NCBI RefSeq assembly: GCF_030247195.1
Contig: NC_080671.1
Location: forward strand, 83,884,370 to 83,948,369
Origin: Topomyia yanbarensis
Taxonomy: Eukaryota; Arthropoda; Insecta; Diptera; Culicidae
DNA: 64,000 bases
Direction of reading: 5' to 3'
Below are positions 1 through 11,591 of this stretch, one piece after another. Position numbers and translations under genes: made by a program. Position 1 is the stretch's first letter. Each line of letters starts with the position of its first letter. A model generated the notes under the pieces. It saw nothing but the letters and a program-made list of their open reading frames with translations. It had not been told where the DNA came from and did no database searches.

Positions 1-1255
1 ATAAAACACCGAGCGCCTCCATCTGGCATTGATCTGATCTCTTTATCTCCAAATTACTGCCGAAACCCGCTACCCCCTTTACAGACTTCCTCTTCCTCTC
101 TGTTCCATTCGCTGCTGCTCCGATTTCGTTTGTGTGTCGCATTTTTAGCCTCCGCTGTCGATCCTAATTAAGACTGCTACCGAACATGACAATTGGACAC
201 ATGTGATCGACTTTGTACAAGCATCTCGACATGTTCTCATCAGTAACCGCCCGTTAGCCAGAACGAAACGGAGCGAACCCGGTTTCGTATCTCGTGCCCC
301 GTTTTGTTTTTCTTTTGTTTGTTTTATTTTTTTTTTTTTTTTGGTTCATGCATTCGTTCATCCAATCGGTTTGAGGCTTTGGCTTTGACTGGATTGGCCG
401 GTTACTGCGCGATTGGTTGGTTGGTCGTGGTGATGGTGTTCTCGAAAACGGTGGCCACCGCCGTCAAACGGTAGACCGGCGCAGCGTTTTCTGGCCAGGA
501 ATGCGAGATGGTCCGAGGCGAACGAAACCAGAAAAACAACTCCCCTCGAATAAATCACCCGTGACAGCCGTGGTGCTCGAATTTAGACGAACAAATTTGA
601 ATAAACGACATGATTTACAAGACGCATCAAAATTTTGGAGTTATTATCTTTCGAGATGATCTATTCACCGCAGCGCAGCAGCCCAGGATGGGCTGTGCAG
701 TGCGGTGCGGTGGCTGAGGGTGGGAGCTGTGTAGCTCTTATCTTCAACGATGGATAGCATTCACTTTGGTGACTTGACATGATAAACATCTGCTTTTTGT
801 CGTTGGATCTCTCTCTCTATCTCTCTTTCTTGCTTTGTCTCTCTATGTTGAGGATCTGTATGTGAAAGAACTTGATTTCAAATGTTGTCTTCTTCAGAAT
901 TGATTGCTGAATCGGACTGGTTCCCAAAAGGAAGCTAAGTTAAGTGCGGATTTATTTTTGTAACTAACTGTGCATTTGAAGGAGTTTCAAATGTAGTGTA
1001 TAGTGGACTTTTCAGAACAGGATGCTAAGCCCATTTTTTCCCTATTTGTTATTCTCATCCATTCAAAGTCTTTGGTTAGAACATTATATGCTATCGTTAA
1101 GAGCGGTTGCCTAAAAGGTTTGGGGGAAAATGGGCGTTTTATTTTAAATTTTAAACTACGCTTTTTGATATCAATCAATATATACGCACTTTGTTGATTG
1201 TAGGTCGAATAATTACCGAAATAGTATGACACTCTATCTAAAAAAGGGTGAGCCG
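1..1255. other. Non-coding region, no gene recognised
   Basis: No open frame here has recognisable protein motifs. The first ~750 bases are richer in GC and less repetitive than most of the window and contain a poly-T tract (about 326-342) and a CT-rich stretch (about 808-842). It could be host intergenic or intronic sequence, but nothing proves this. Confidence 0.5.
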
Positions 1256-1705
1256 ATAATTATCAGGGCAGACGTAATACGTGGGTAGTATGGGTAGTAC
1301 TACCCACCCGAAAATAACCGAGGGGGGAATTACCCACTCGAAAGTGTGGAACAAACCCAAACCTGAGATTAACTATGTATTTGTCTCGCGCACAAAATGA
1401 ATACATCCGAAACTCTCGATGCACAACAATTTTATATTATAATTGAAATACAAATTTCATTGCTTTACAATTTCAATTTTGTCAACATGTGAGATAATAA
1501 TCAGAATTCGATTGAAATTAAAAATTATTTTCTATTTCTTAAAACGAGGAATTCTGATCGGTATACAAAAAAATGTTAACGCGATTTTATTCAGAATAAA
1601 GAATGCAGTTAGAAATATGTTAAAAGATTAAATATATAATTCGCAATTTTTCAAAAAGAATTATTATTTGATTAAAAATTGAAATAAAGAGAAACACTTT
1701 TATAA

Positions 1706-1809
1706 CCCTCCGGAAGTCGCGCTTAGCCGCAGCCGCTGATGCCCTAAGACGATTTCGCTAGATTTTCCGAGCAGCGTGCACTCAGTGCACTAGCGCGGCT
1801 ACTGGAAGG
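1706..1809. mobile_element. Short inverted-repeat MITE with ATAA duplication
   Basis: A 104-bp segment begins CCCTCCGGAAGTCGCGC and ends with the imperfect reverse complement GCGCGGCTACTGGAAGG. ATAA flanks both sides (1702-1705 and 1810-1813). It is non-coding and more GC-rich than its surroundings. Superfamily is not assigned. Confidence 0.55.
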
Positions 1810-2039
1810 ATAAGGAAGGCAAAAGACATACACAAGAGGGATTGATTTCAACATCAGAGTAGCAGAAACCGTGCCAGGGGAAGTGAAGAGAGGACGGGCA
1901 ACAATGACAGGGAAAAGAAGAAATTTAACTTGCAGCTTTTTGACAAACGGAAGATCACTGTCAGGACATCATGAACCGGATCGCCGACTGACATCCTTGG
2001 ATCCGCTGGGAACTCTTTTGGGACCTGATTTCCAAGTAG

Positions 2040-4960
2040 ATGTGTACATAACTACCAAGAGAGAAAAGATAACTAAATTTATCTATGGTTCTTAAAAATA
2101 TGTATCTGAGAGACATATCGGGGAGATCGAGGATGGCCAGCACATCTTGCAGTAGAATGAGCCGACTGTATTCGGTTAGCAGAGATCTGGAGCTAGAACA
2201 CTACACCGAGCAAAATTTACATTGAATTTCCATAAAAACGTCTTATGACTTTCAGACATAAGGATTTTAAATGGATTTTATAAATCTGTCTTATGATTTG
2301 GAGGGGAAATTTTCCAAATCCATCTCTTATTATTTTCATAAGACAGTCTTATGAAATTTATGAACATGTCCGAATGAACGCCATAGGTGCCCATTTATGA
2401 AAATTGCTGACATTTATAAGTAGAAAACATAGTAGAAATAACGATTTCCATAGAACATTCTTATGAAATTCATTACAATGTTCGAATGAATGCCATAAGT
2501 ATTTATAGATTTTATTGTGCATTTATATAAAAAAACAACATGGCTGACATTTCTCGAGCATTTTTAGTAGACAAAAAAACAAAAGTAAAAATCAACCTTA
2601 AGAGGATATTAGGTTTTACACCAACCGACATAACCCCACAAAATGAGCCGGATGAACTTCGTTTAACAATTCTCGGTGGTTTGTTTACATGGGAGTTATG
2701 TGAGTTTGAATGTAACAGATGGGCACCCGTTGCACTCCAATTCACGCAACTGACAAAGTAAACAAATCACTGAGAATTGTCAAACATGAACGTCATTCCT
2801 CATGAGTTCATTCGTGTGGTCATCTTGTAGAACTCAATTCGGGACAAATTAACCGCCAAGTATAGATCCCTTCAGAAGATTGAAGAGAAAACTCTCATTA
2901 AATATTAAAATTTGTACATAATGAGGAAGGTTTCGTCAATATTTCTTGGGAAACTGGGCTTAGACAACTGGGAAACTGGACTTGACAACTGAATGATAAT
3001 GATTGTTACTTCTCAAATGATTTTGATAATTATAAAATACGCGTCAGACACTAATTATATGCACAACTTATTTCATTTCAAATAATCGGATATCTTCTGT
3101 AAAAATCATAACCATGTAAACAGATTTAATGCTCACAGTAATTTATTCAATAACATAAAAACAATTATTTAAAATTGTTGCAATTTGACTGAAAATCTCA
3201 CTTCTTTTGTTTCAAACAGCGTTAATCAAAAAGTGCTGAAACTATTAACTCCTGGTTGACCGTCCAGGCCAGTACTGAATTCATAAGAAACAATTATGAA
3301 CTTTTCACAAAAGTGACGTTTATGAAAAACAAAATACAATTTTATAGAATCAATAATAGATCTCATATGGGTTTCATGAGAAAAACTTATGAAATTCTTA
3401 AAGGCATATATTGGAGCGAAGTCATAAGACTGTTTTATGAAATACATTATTTGTACGTCTATGGAGTGCATGAATAAAGATCAATGAATTCATAAGCCTG
3501 CCTATGACATTCTAAAGTGTTCAATGACATCGTCAGAAGGTTGGTTCATATGCCGAGACTTATGAAATTCTCAGATGCTTTTTGCTCAGTGTAGGCGCAC
3601 GACTAGACAACATATTCAATATCGTGATAACCTCTCTCAACGACCCCAATATCCCGGAGATGAACATTTAACGTATTATTATTGGACATGACCCGAGATA
3701 TCACTCGAAGAGTCACGACCCTCATCAATCCTCTTTAACCAAGGTTTGTTGATACCTTTGGGATCTATAAACTTCCATGGTTCCATGAAATTTGACAATT
3801 TCCCAGCGTCCTCTGACAAAAAAAAAATACTGAAAAACTCGTTGAAATTACGTGATCTTTCATAAAGTGTGTTCGCCTTCTCATTACCCGCAATAGAGCC
3901 GTGCGAATTATATATTTTCCCCAGAAACTATAACGATGTGGTCGCCCTCGCCACTTCACTCCTGTCATAATAAAAGGCATAGAAGCTATGCATAGCTGTC
4001 ATCTTCTGATAAACGTTACGGTAATATGCGCACTGCAAGCATTTATGCTGTCAGATAAAAATGTGTTATTAAAAAAATAATCATTTGGTTTATATAGTGC
4101 ATTATTATTTCATCGTGAAACGTTGATTTGAATGTGGATCTACATAGAATGCTGTTGTCAACGAAAGATTATTGGCTGCGTGTATTTCGATCAAAGGTTG
4201 AATCGAATACACAACCTAGGAGGGCCTAGCCACCAGTTGAAACATTTTTTCTCTCGTTAATCCGTCGACAAACCGGTGCCAATAACCGCGCTCATCAAGT
4301 TTTTCATTTGTGATTCTAACGTCACGAATATTCGGAATGATTCGGGCGATTCGACTTTCAAAATGTCCTTACAAGACCTTTTCGCGTACAATTCTGAACA
4401 CTCTCTGGTCACCACGGAGTGCCGGGTACTCGTTTCGTCTGACATTCAATCACAATGTATAGATTCAAACCAGTCCAAACTTTGTACGCTTCTACCGCAA
4501 GAATTTTTTGTTTTGATTCGATTGTTTCGGATATAGTGGACGCGGAGCTCTTTCAATCAATGGGCTCACTAATTGTAGCAAGGTCGAGTACAATAATAAA
4601 TCTAAAGCGTTTGGCCGTGCAAGTGGAGTAGGTAATATTGAAATTGTCGCAAATATCACGCAATTAGATATATCGATTATCCCATGGCATACCGTGAGAA
4701 TTGAAGTCTTCTAAAACCAGCTGAGGCGCGATGTATATGGAAACAATACCAATATGTCTTTGCCTTTGATTCGGACCTGACAAGCGACAACTTCAATACC
4801 TGGTACAGAGTGAAGGTTAATCCGATTGAAAGAAGAGTGCATTTCAATCCCCAAAAATACTCTTCCTTTGCGAATAATGTTAAAATTGTGGAAGATCCAT
4901 ATTGGAAGTTAATCAGGTTTTACACAATGCAAATGCATGGTGTAAAACCTGGAAAAAATA
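2040..4960 (-). pseudogene. LOA ORF2 relic (EN, linker, RNase H, C-terminus)
   Basis: Coding traces are visible only in pieces. Around 4580-4830 the nucleotide sequence matches the endonuclease part of the 63-kb copy. At 4245-4560 it matches the linker just before the reverse transcriptase. At 3830-3900 the minus strand reads SIAGNEKANTL, the RNase H block that reads SISGNEKADSL in the other copy, so the last catalytic Asp is changed to Asn here. The C-terminal end reads QDVLAILDLPDMSL near 2100-2145. Many stops and frameshifts and a lost RT domain make it non-functional. A short hairpin at 4916-4955 (TTTTACACAATGCA...TGGTGTAAAA) lies beside the endonuclease relic. Confidence 0.65.
2201..3595. 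mobile_element. Inverted-repeat element inserted in LOA copy 1
   Basis: The ends are inverted: CTACACCGAGCAAAA at 2201 and TTTTGCTCAGTGTAGG ending at 3595. Inside each end are repeated motifs around CTTATGAAATTC and CATAAGACTG (2220-2520 and 3270-3590), giving a symmetric, foldback-like layout about a central non-coding part. The flanks are continuous LOA ORF2 sequence (RNase H side at 3596, C-terminal side at 2160), which fixes it as an insertion. No target duplication is clear and no transposase is present. Confidence 0.6.
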
Positions 4961-5274
4961 TAGAAACTGATATTTAGGGACACTTGGCGTTTTTGATGTC
5001 CTATGTGGAAATTCCTGCTCTTTTCTTAGATTCCCGAGACCAGAAACCACTTATTTTGATTTTGTAACAGCACCCCTCAAGGGACAATCTCAGGCTTTAA
5101 CGAGGAAGCTAAGGAGAGAAAGCAATTTTTCTTCTTCGAAAATGTATATGGGACACTAGAAAATGTTCCTATGATGGGATGGTAAGATTTTCGCTCTTTA
5201 GTGAACGAGGAAGCGTATAAATTAATCATAACCGGTAGCGTAGCCCTATTTAGCAATTCTTCTCGAAGCGTTCT

Positions 5275-5640
5275 TTAAAAAAGTGCTTCAATTTTTCCCC
5301 AAATATTTATATGTGAAATATGTTGAGAGATCATGCGGAGTCTCTCCACAATAGGAAAACTTTTTATAGTTCTCTCCGCATTTTCCACACCGTGCCTAGT
5401 TTCTACAATAGGTATCTGTGAATCCAATTGTTTGCAACGAGGGCAGTTCTTGTCTCGCGGCACAAAAAGACGAACAGGTAGACGAGCCCCGTTCAAAAGA
5501 ACAAAGTGCTGATGAATAGACCCTGCGAAAGGCTCGGTATGAGGCTGATGGAAAATTAGTGCTTTTCTTACATTCCTCGATTTTTACCGAAGAAAATTAC
5601 TTGTAAACCAGAATTTTCACTGACAAAAGCAAAGGGTTCT
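5275..5640 (-). pseudogene. Retrotransposon ORF1 (gag-like) relic
   Basis: The minus strand from 5496 reads a gag-like stretch containing LPVRLFVPRDKNCPRCKQL, which looks like the start of a zinc-knuckle region (CPRC pair), but the later knuckle cysteines and histidines are lost. It lies upstream, in the element's orientation, of the LOA ORF2 relic, where ORF1 is expected. Sequence from 5640 to 6237 probably includes the rest of ORF1 and the 5' UTR but is too decayed to read. The clade is inferred from position, not from a search. Confidence 0.45.
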
Positions 5641-6454
5641 TAAAGAACCCAACCCCATACTTCGCAATTAGGGCCCCCGTAGGAGACTACACCATCAATC
5701 TTTACTTCCCAGCAGGGTACGTAGACAAGACTTCTTCGTACATAGCAAAGTGTTTAGTTAGATCCCGCATATATCGATGATGTTAAATGGCTTATATTTG
5801 GTCCGGAACAAGACATTACTAGTGCTGGTTGTATTAGATATAAATTGTATCGAAAAGTGGACTTATCGGCATTATTTTTGCCACCGCAGAAATATCCAAA
5901 TCGACCTCCATTGAGCCTGAGGGAATGTCGGTCGTTGGAGATATCTTTCCGTTAGCCAACACTATCATGCAGGCTTCAGTACCTGCGAAAGGTTTTATCG
6001 ATGGGAACGGAAAACTAATGCAATGATATTTAAAAGAATGGTGTAATTGGTAGTTAGCTGTGGAAAATATGAAGAATCAGTAATCAACGAATACATTTTC
6101 GCTGAGCCGTCGGCCATACAGCCCGTTAACAAAGGGTGTTTCCAAATAGCCACCAGATAGTATTCGGGAATTTTCCTGTTCATTTACACACGCCAGGTCT
6201 GAACTTTCGTCACCATGGATCCCCAACACTCCGCATCTTAGTACCCACTCGGGAAAAAACTGTTCCGCCGGCCCTGATAATTACAACAACACAAATTGAT
6301 TGGTAAATCGGCTATTGTTATCCAAATGAAAGCAAAGTTTTACAGTAGCTCAGTATGTGTATTTATTTCAGCTAACATAGATCGGTAAAATTTTGGAATG
6401 AGTTTGAATAAAATGGTCGACATTTGCGATTTACGCTCTCCATCACCACCTGTA

Positions 6455-7378
6455 CAGTAGGGTGGGACAAAAAATAGATTCCAGCTCCGAGCTACTTTTT
6501 GGGTACCATTTCGGTCCTAGAACATCTGTGCAAATTCCTAGTTTGATCCCTGAAACTATATCTTTGCGCACACTGTTTAAAATGTACATGGGATTTTATA
6601 TGGGAAAATTAACATTCACGAAAAATAATTCCTCCACCAGTCGCCCATTGCTTTCTAAAAATAAACCGTTACGTGGCTTTTGTTGGAAATTTAACAAAGA
6701 AGCAAAGTCTCGAAAACTACAAAACGATTTGACGCTTGAGAAAAAAGTTATTAAGCTGAAACCAATTGATGCTCTGATGGTTGATAAAATATTCATTTTT
6801 TCTAGCACTAATGTCGTTGGTTGTCCAATTATATGCAATTTTGTTTTGATCTTCTCTTAATGTGTCTAAATCATTTATCTATACTGTTTGGCCACTTCGC
6901 AAGAGTTTGGAGGGATAAATAGAGTCTTCATTTGTACATCAATAAGTGAAAGTTAAACATTTTGTATGTAATTCGACCGTCAGCAGCAGTGATGCATAAA
7001 AATTAATGAAAAGTAAAATTTTCATTAATTTTTATGGCATTATTCGGTTTTTGCTTAATAACTTTTTCCACAAGCATCATATCGTTTCGTGGTCTTCTAG
7101 ACATTGTTTCCTTGACAAATTTCCTATTAAACAAAATCAGATATCTATTTATTTTTAAGAGGTAACCGGCGACTCTTGGAAGAATTAAGTTACAAAAGAC
7201 GTTTTCCCCATACGAAATCCCATGTAAACTTTAAACCGTGGGCGCAAAAATATAGTTTCACCGATCGAACTAAAAATTTGCAGAGTTGTTCTGGGTGCTA
7301 AATAGGACCCAAAAAGTTACTCGGAGCTAAGTTTTATTTATTTTTTTTTTTTTCATATAACCATGTCCCACTCTACTG
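6455..7378. mobile_element. 924-bp inverted-repeat transposon with TA duplication
   Basis: The left end CAGTAGGGTGGGACA and right end TGTCCCACTCTACTG are inverted, and TA flanks both sides (6453-6454, 7379-7380). The inverted similarity extends well inward (TCCAGCTCCGAGCTACTTTTTGGG against the AAAAAGTTACTCGGAGCTAAG side). The centre holds a strong AT hairpin at about 6995-7040. An apparent 132-codon frame on the plus strand is unlike any known transposase and is probably accidental. TA target and terminus fit a Tc1/mariner-type non-autonomous element. Confidence 0.65.
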
Positions 7379-7846
7379 TACAGTAGTTACCGGTGAGTTT
7401 TTTTTTAAGTTTTTTTCGCTTTCTTCTAATTTCTCTTTAATTCTTCCGAAGTTTGCGCTTCGTTATGACGCAAGAGATTGCGATCGGATGGAATTTAGGA
7501 CAGATATAAATAATACACTCTAAAAAGAAACTGGCGAAAATTTGTTTAATTTTGGTCAAACTTGAAAGAAAGTTAGCATGTTTGAAAGTGTCGCAGTGTT
7601 CATCAAATCGTGAAGAAAATGCCATGAATTCTGGAACAATCACGTTTTTACGTTACGAAAAGAGGATCATGAACAAAAATTATGTGTTTTAAAATTATGA
7701 TACATTTCCCTTCAGTAAGGCCTATATAACGTCTTTATTAGCTGAGATATTTGTATTTGTTTTGTGAACTTCAGTCACGGTTTCCGACATACCATTACGA
7801 AGTCAATTTTCTGTACGTGAACTAGTTCACAACTATATGGACATTA

Positions 7847-8013
7847 GGGAGCGTAAATTACGTAACACAAAAATTGCGCAAAGTTGACTCACCCCTCCCC
7901 CCATGCAACAAATTATCACAAATTTCTCTATCTCACCTTCCCTATTACGTAATAAATTCTTCAAAATTACCCCCACTCCCCTCCAAAACCGTTAAGTAAA
8001 TTATGAAGGTCCC
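7847..8013. mobile_element. PIF/Harbinger-like MITE, copy a
   Basis: It starts GGGAGCGTAAATTACGTAAC and ends with the inverted form AAATTATGAAGGTCCC, with TTA on both sides (7844-7846, 8014-8016). It is related to copies at 29484-29739 and 30805-30973. A 3-bp TTA duplication fits PIF/Harbinger MITEs. It is inserted in array element copy 1. Confidence 0.6.
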
Positions 8014-8255
8014 TTATTCGTGAAATCAAAGGTTGAATCGTGATTGATATGGAACAAGATCTGGTTTTCGTGGTTGTGAAGTAGTTCACAAAATCAAAAC
8101 ATACACTATTAAACCATTTCGCGAAACCCAGAATATTAATCACGAATGTTTTCAATCACCATGAACTAGTTCATGATTCCTTATATATTAGTCACGATTC
8201 AATATCTGTGCTCGTGAATTCGTTCACAAAATCATAAAATGTTATTCATGTATGT

Positions 8256-9627
8256 TAGAGTAGGTCGGGTTCGGGTTTTTAGAGGTTTCGGGTTCTGGAA
8301 ATTTAAACTTCTCGGGTTCGGGTCGGGTTCCGGGTTTAAACTCTTGAGTTCGGGTTCGAATTTTGAATTTTCGGAGTCGGGTCGCATTCGGATTTTGAAC
8401 AGATAATACCGAACCATTTATTGACGCTGTTTACGTCTATATGCAAATTCAGTCTTTTGTTGTAGTATTTAACTTTTCTTCGTAATACGAAAGGATGACA
8501 CATATAATCGTACTAAATTTTACCACAATTGAAGCGCTAGAATTCGTGATATTTTCTGATACTCAAATTTTGTATTTTTTATTCATGTATAAAATTCGCA
8601 AACTTCTTTAGATTCGCAAACTGGCTGAATTATTTTATTTTTGAAACGAGCACTCATGAGAGAGCATTCAACAATAAGTGTTTCGCTTCCAAAATCTCTA
8701 AATAAATCAAGTCAAACAAAATTTGTCCGAAAATATTTTTTCAAGCGAGTATAAATCTACGGGAAGTAAATTTCCACGATCTTAAGAAATTTATCATAAA
8801 AATATTGTGTGTTCTGTTCAAACCATGACCGGATTAGTAGAAGTTTGGAGTCGTTGTGAGAAATCCATTGGAAATAACGAAGCATCTCTCCTGGCGCGCA
8901 TACCGTAGAATCTTGATTGAAACCCCTCGACACAAGTTTGACCGTGCCAGCCAGTAACGCGGGTGACGTCGTGTAAACTGTCGCATAGGAATTGCCAATT
9001 GACATGGGTTAATTTAATATATCAAATAAATTATACAAAACTACTCTTGCAGGAATGGTTTTTGATAAAAAAAATTAGAAATTTTGGTAAGTATGACGGA
9101 AAAGTTTGTTTGAATCTGCCATCATTATGCTTCTTATTTGCCCATGCGTTAGCCGCCGATTTATCCTACTTTCCGGCTACGATATTGAAGATTTATAAGC
9201 TTCTCAGAACATTACAAATTAGACGTTTAATAATAGTAAATATAAATGCAAATACCTCTCGCCAGTAAAACGTTTTGCCATGGGCAGATATAACTAGACG
9301 CGTATGGCGCTACTTCAGGTTCGAGTAATTATATTAGATTCTTAGATAAGCCTTGGCTAAGATCGGGTTTAATAAGTACGGTTCAGATCGGATTTCTCAA
9401 ATTATAAATTTTCTGGTTCGGGTCGGGTTCGGGTTCTTAAATTTTGAAATTTTCGGGTTCTGGTCGGGCTAGGGTTTAACAAAATTTTCATTTTTGGGGT
9501 AGGATCGGGTTCGGGTTTTGCAATTTTAAATTGTTCGGGCTCAGGTCGGGTTCGGACTTTTTTATTTTCTAGCTCTCGGGTTCGGGTCGAGTTCGAGTTC
9601 AAAAAAATTGAAACCCGACCATCTCTA
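8256..9627. mobile_element. hAT-like element with G-rich subterminal arrays
   Basis: The ends are TAGAGTAGGTCGGGTT and its imperfect inverse AACCCGACCATCTCTA. They are flanked by ATGTATGT (8248-8255) and ATGTATAT (9628-9635), a 7/8 match to an 8-bp duplication. Each end carries a run of degenerate GGGTTCGGGTCGGGTTC units (8260-8400 and 9410-9625) on the same strand. The flanks join to restore the surrounding array unit, which confirms the boundaries. The centre (8420-9380) has no recognisable transposase. The duplication length and the YAGNG-type terminus point to hAT, by inference. Confidence 0.65.
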
Positions 9628-10086
9628 ATGTATATGTGAACTGATTCATGATTTCAAGCGAATTAGTCGCAACTCAGCATTCATGGTTTTTAAATAGGTC
9701 ACAAAACCTTGAAATAATGTTCTTGTATTCGCGAACTACTTTATGATTCCTAGTATAACAGCCACAACTTTCCTTTCGAATTCGTGAAATAGTTCACAAG
9801 ATCGAAAAATGATACCCATGTATACCTAAACTGATTCATGATTCCTAGCGACTGACCATTCGTGCTCTTGAAATAGTTAACAAAATCATAAAATCTCGTT
9901 CATGGAAACGTGAACTGCGAGGCTGTAAAATAATTCACAAAATCATAAAATGTCATTCATGGGTTCGTAAACTGGTTCACGATTCCTAGTATACTTTTCA
10001 TGACTGACCATTCGTGCTTGTAAAATAGTTCTCAAAATCAGAAAAAATTATTCATGGATTCCTGAACTGGTTCCTGATTTGTAGTA

Positions 10087-10354
10087 GGGTGAAGTGCCTA
10101 TTTTCACCATACTAAGCAGGGCGCCTCACTGATTCAATAATTACTCGGCCTACAAACAATGGAATGCGTACAAATTGGCTGAAAACAGTGAAATTCTCGT
10201 GTTTGAGCGCAACGAAAACATGAATCGAGTGCCCCTATTGTTGCGCTACCATTTGACTCAATGCGTTAAACAAAGATGGCAGACACTGCTCTAACCAACG
10301 GCTTCAAATGGGTAGCGTGATAATAGAAACATAGCGATAATGGGCTCATTACCC
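10087..10354. mobile_element. 268-bp MITE with TA duplication
   Basis: The left end GGGTGAAGTGCCTATT and right end ATGGGCTCATTACCC are imperfect inverted repeats. TA is on both sides (10085-10086, 10355-10356). Removing it rejoins the array unit. It is non-coding and probably Tc1/mariner-type. Confidence 0.6.
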
Positions 10355-10381
10355 TACATAATTCACGATCTATTTTGAGTG

Positions 10382-11002
10382 GGGCATCGCAATTTTTTTA
10401 TTTTCGAAGGCGCCCCCCCTCACATTTTGTGACAAATATCAAAGTATGCTTAGATGCCAAATTTCACATCATTTGGACTCCCACCCACTTCGTTTGAAAA
10501 TTTTGAAATTGGTTGTGTGGGAAAATATGGAGGAAAATATATTAAATGCTATAACTTTTGAAGTAGCAATCAGAAAATTACAATTTATAACTCTTTTTAA
10601 AGGTATAACCTTAGTATTTGAATGCAGATATTTCTGTTTCTGGAAAAATACGGGAAAGTGGGGTACTGGGTCATTTTGGCACCAAAATCCCCTATTTTTA
10701 TTATTTTTTCTGCTTTGTGATGCAAATCATACATATTTTGTAGTTTTTCTAATGTGAACAAATCTCAGAAATCGAAAGGAACCTTTTTGACCTTTGTCCG
10801 AATACGAGAAGTTGGGGTTACAGGGCCTTTTGTCATTCAAATTAAATTTTATCATTTTCTCGTGCAGATTTCAAGCGAAGTGGGCGGAAGTCTAGAATTG
10901 TCCAAATGATGTGAAATTTGGCATCAGAGCTTACTTTGACACTTGTTACAATATGAGCGGGAGGAGGGGCTTCGAGAATTCAAAAAAAAAATTGCGATGC
11001 CC
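10382..11002. mobile_element. 621-bp long-inverted-repeat element
   Basis: The outer ~115 bp at each end are inverted copies: GGGCATCGCAATTTTTTT at the left and AAAAAATTGCGATGCCC at the right, with internal matches such as GATGCCAAATTTCACATCAT against ATGATGTGAAATTTGGCATC. Flanks carry an imperfect 9-bp direct repeat (ATTTTGAGT and ATCTTGAGT), a possible target duplication. It sits at the centre of array element copy 1. No transposase is present. Confidence 0.55.
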
Positions 11003-11591
11003 TAATCTTGAGTAGTGCCTGTGATATTTAGAAGACATCCGTAATCATTTTCAATTTCATGCAACTCTGCACATGGTGTTGAAATTTTCACGTGAAATAT
11101 TTTAAGAAATTTATGTTTTTTTCATGAAATTACTAATACATGTGTCCAGTTTCTAGCGGCTAGTAATAAATGTGAGCAGATGATATAACAAAACTAGTAG
11201 GACCTCGAACATGTTTATTCATTTGAAAGATTCAATGTAATGTCCGGACAGGAAACGGAAACTGCGCTAAGCACCAAAAGTATGTTATAGCGCCAATAAT
11301 CGTGTTCGTGATGTAGTTCACAAAGCAAGATATCGCAAATCAGTAACGCTGTTATGATTTAATTCATATTGTCACGTTACTCAGAGTAAAACATTCGATA
11401 GTAATCAAACATGAACTGCCGTGTCAAATTGGAAAGTGAACTCAAGAATAAAATATCACGATAACGTACAAATAAACTATGAAAAACGGTAACTAAGATC
11501 CCGAAATCATGAACATAAATTACACTATTCATGACAAAAATATCCAAAATCGTGACAATAATTCTGAAATCACGAACAAAAATCTCTCAAT

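Larger units (their letters stand above)
1815..6237 (-). mobile_element. Degenerate LOA/Lian-like non-LTR retrotransposon (copy 1)
   Basis: Collinear similarity to the better copy at 58956-63430 shows an old minus-strand element. In its own 5' to 3' order there are an ORF1 relic (near 5275-5640), endonuclease and linker relics (about 4960 to 4245), the RNase H region (about 4000-3596) and the ORF2 C-terminus (about 2160-2040). The block at about 1900-2030 resembles the 3' region at 59490-59640. The reverse transcriptase part is missing between about 4020 and 4240, so the copy is internally deleted as well as heavily mutated. A 1.4-kb element (2201-3595) is inserted near the end of ORF2. The whole lies inside the hAT-like MITE, so it arrived later than that MITE. 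Confidence 0.7.
1264..6276. mobile_element. hAT-like MITE, interrupted by a LOA retrotransposon
   Basis: The left end reads CAGGGC and the right end GCCCTG. They are flanked by ATAATTAT (1256-1263) and ATAATTAC (6277-6284), a 7/8 match to an 8-bp target duplication. The left ~100 bases (GTGGGTAGTATGGGTAGTAC, then CCGAAAATAACCGAG) and the right end (TACCCACTCG...CCGCCGGCCCTG) match the uninterrupted 302-bp copy at 30458-30759, so this is one small element pulled apart. The 8-bp duplication and CAGGG terminus suggest the hAT superfamily. The interior is filled by the LOA element and other insertions described separately. No transposase was seen. Confidence 0.7.
7760..11590. repeat. Large array element, copy 1 (with four nested insertions)
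   Basis: Once later insertions are removed, the sequence is made of variant ~120-bp units on the left (pattern: GTGAACTGGTTCATGATTCC, TAGTATAATAGTCACGA, GAAATAGTTCACAAAATCAT). A unique centre follows at about 11015-11340 (GTGATATTTAGAAGA ... TAGGACCT ... AGCACCAAAA). On the right is a second array type (AATCGTGACTAAGATCCTG, ATCATGAACATAAATCAC) at about 11340-11580. The same order of left array, centre and right array recurs at 22345-23930, so it is one dispersed element. It is non-coding. Exact termini could not be fixed. Confidence 0.6.

Noticed and set aside
5640..6237. 5' half of LOA ORF1 in copy 1
   Set aside because: Position is right, but the text is too decayed to read a protein, so it is only mentioned as part of the element.
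6462..6860. 132-codon plus-strand frame in the 924-bp inverted-repeat element
   Set aside because: No transposase motif; the start lies within the TIR and composition is that of AT-rich non-coding sequence.
7760..11590. CRISPR-like regularly spaced repeats in the array element
   Set aside because: Units are diverged throughout with no unique spacers, and the context is a eukaryotic genome with mosquito-type transposons.
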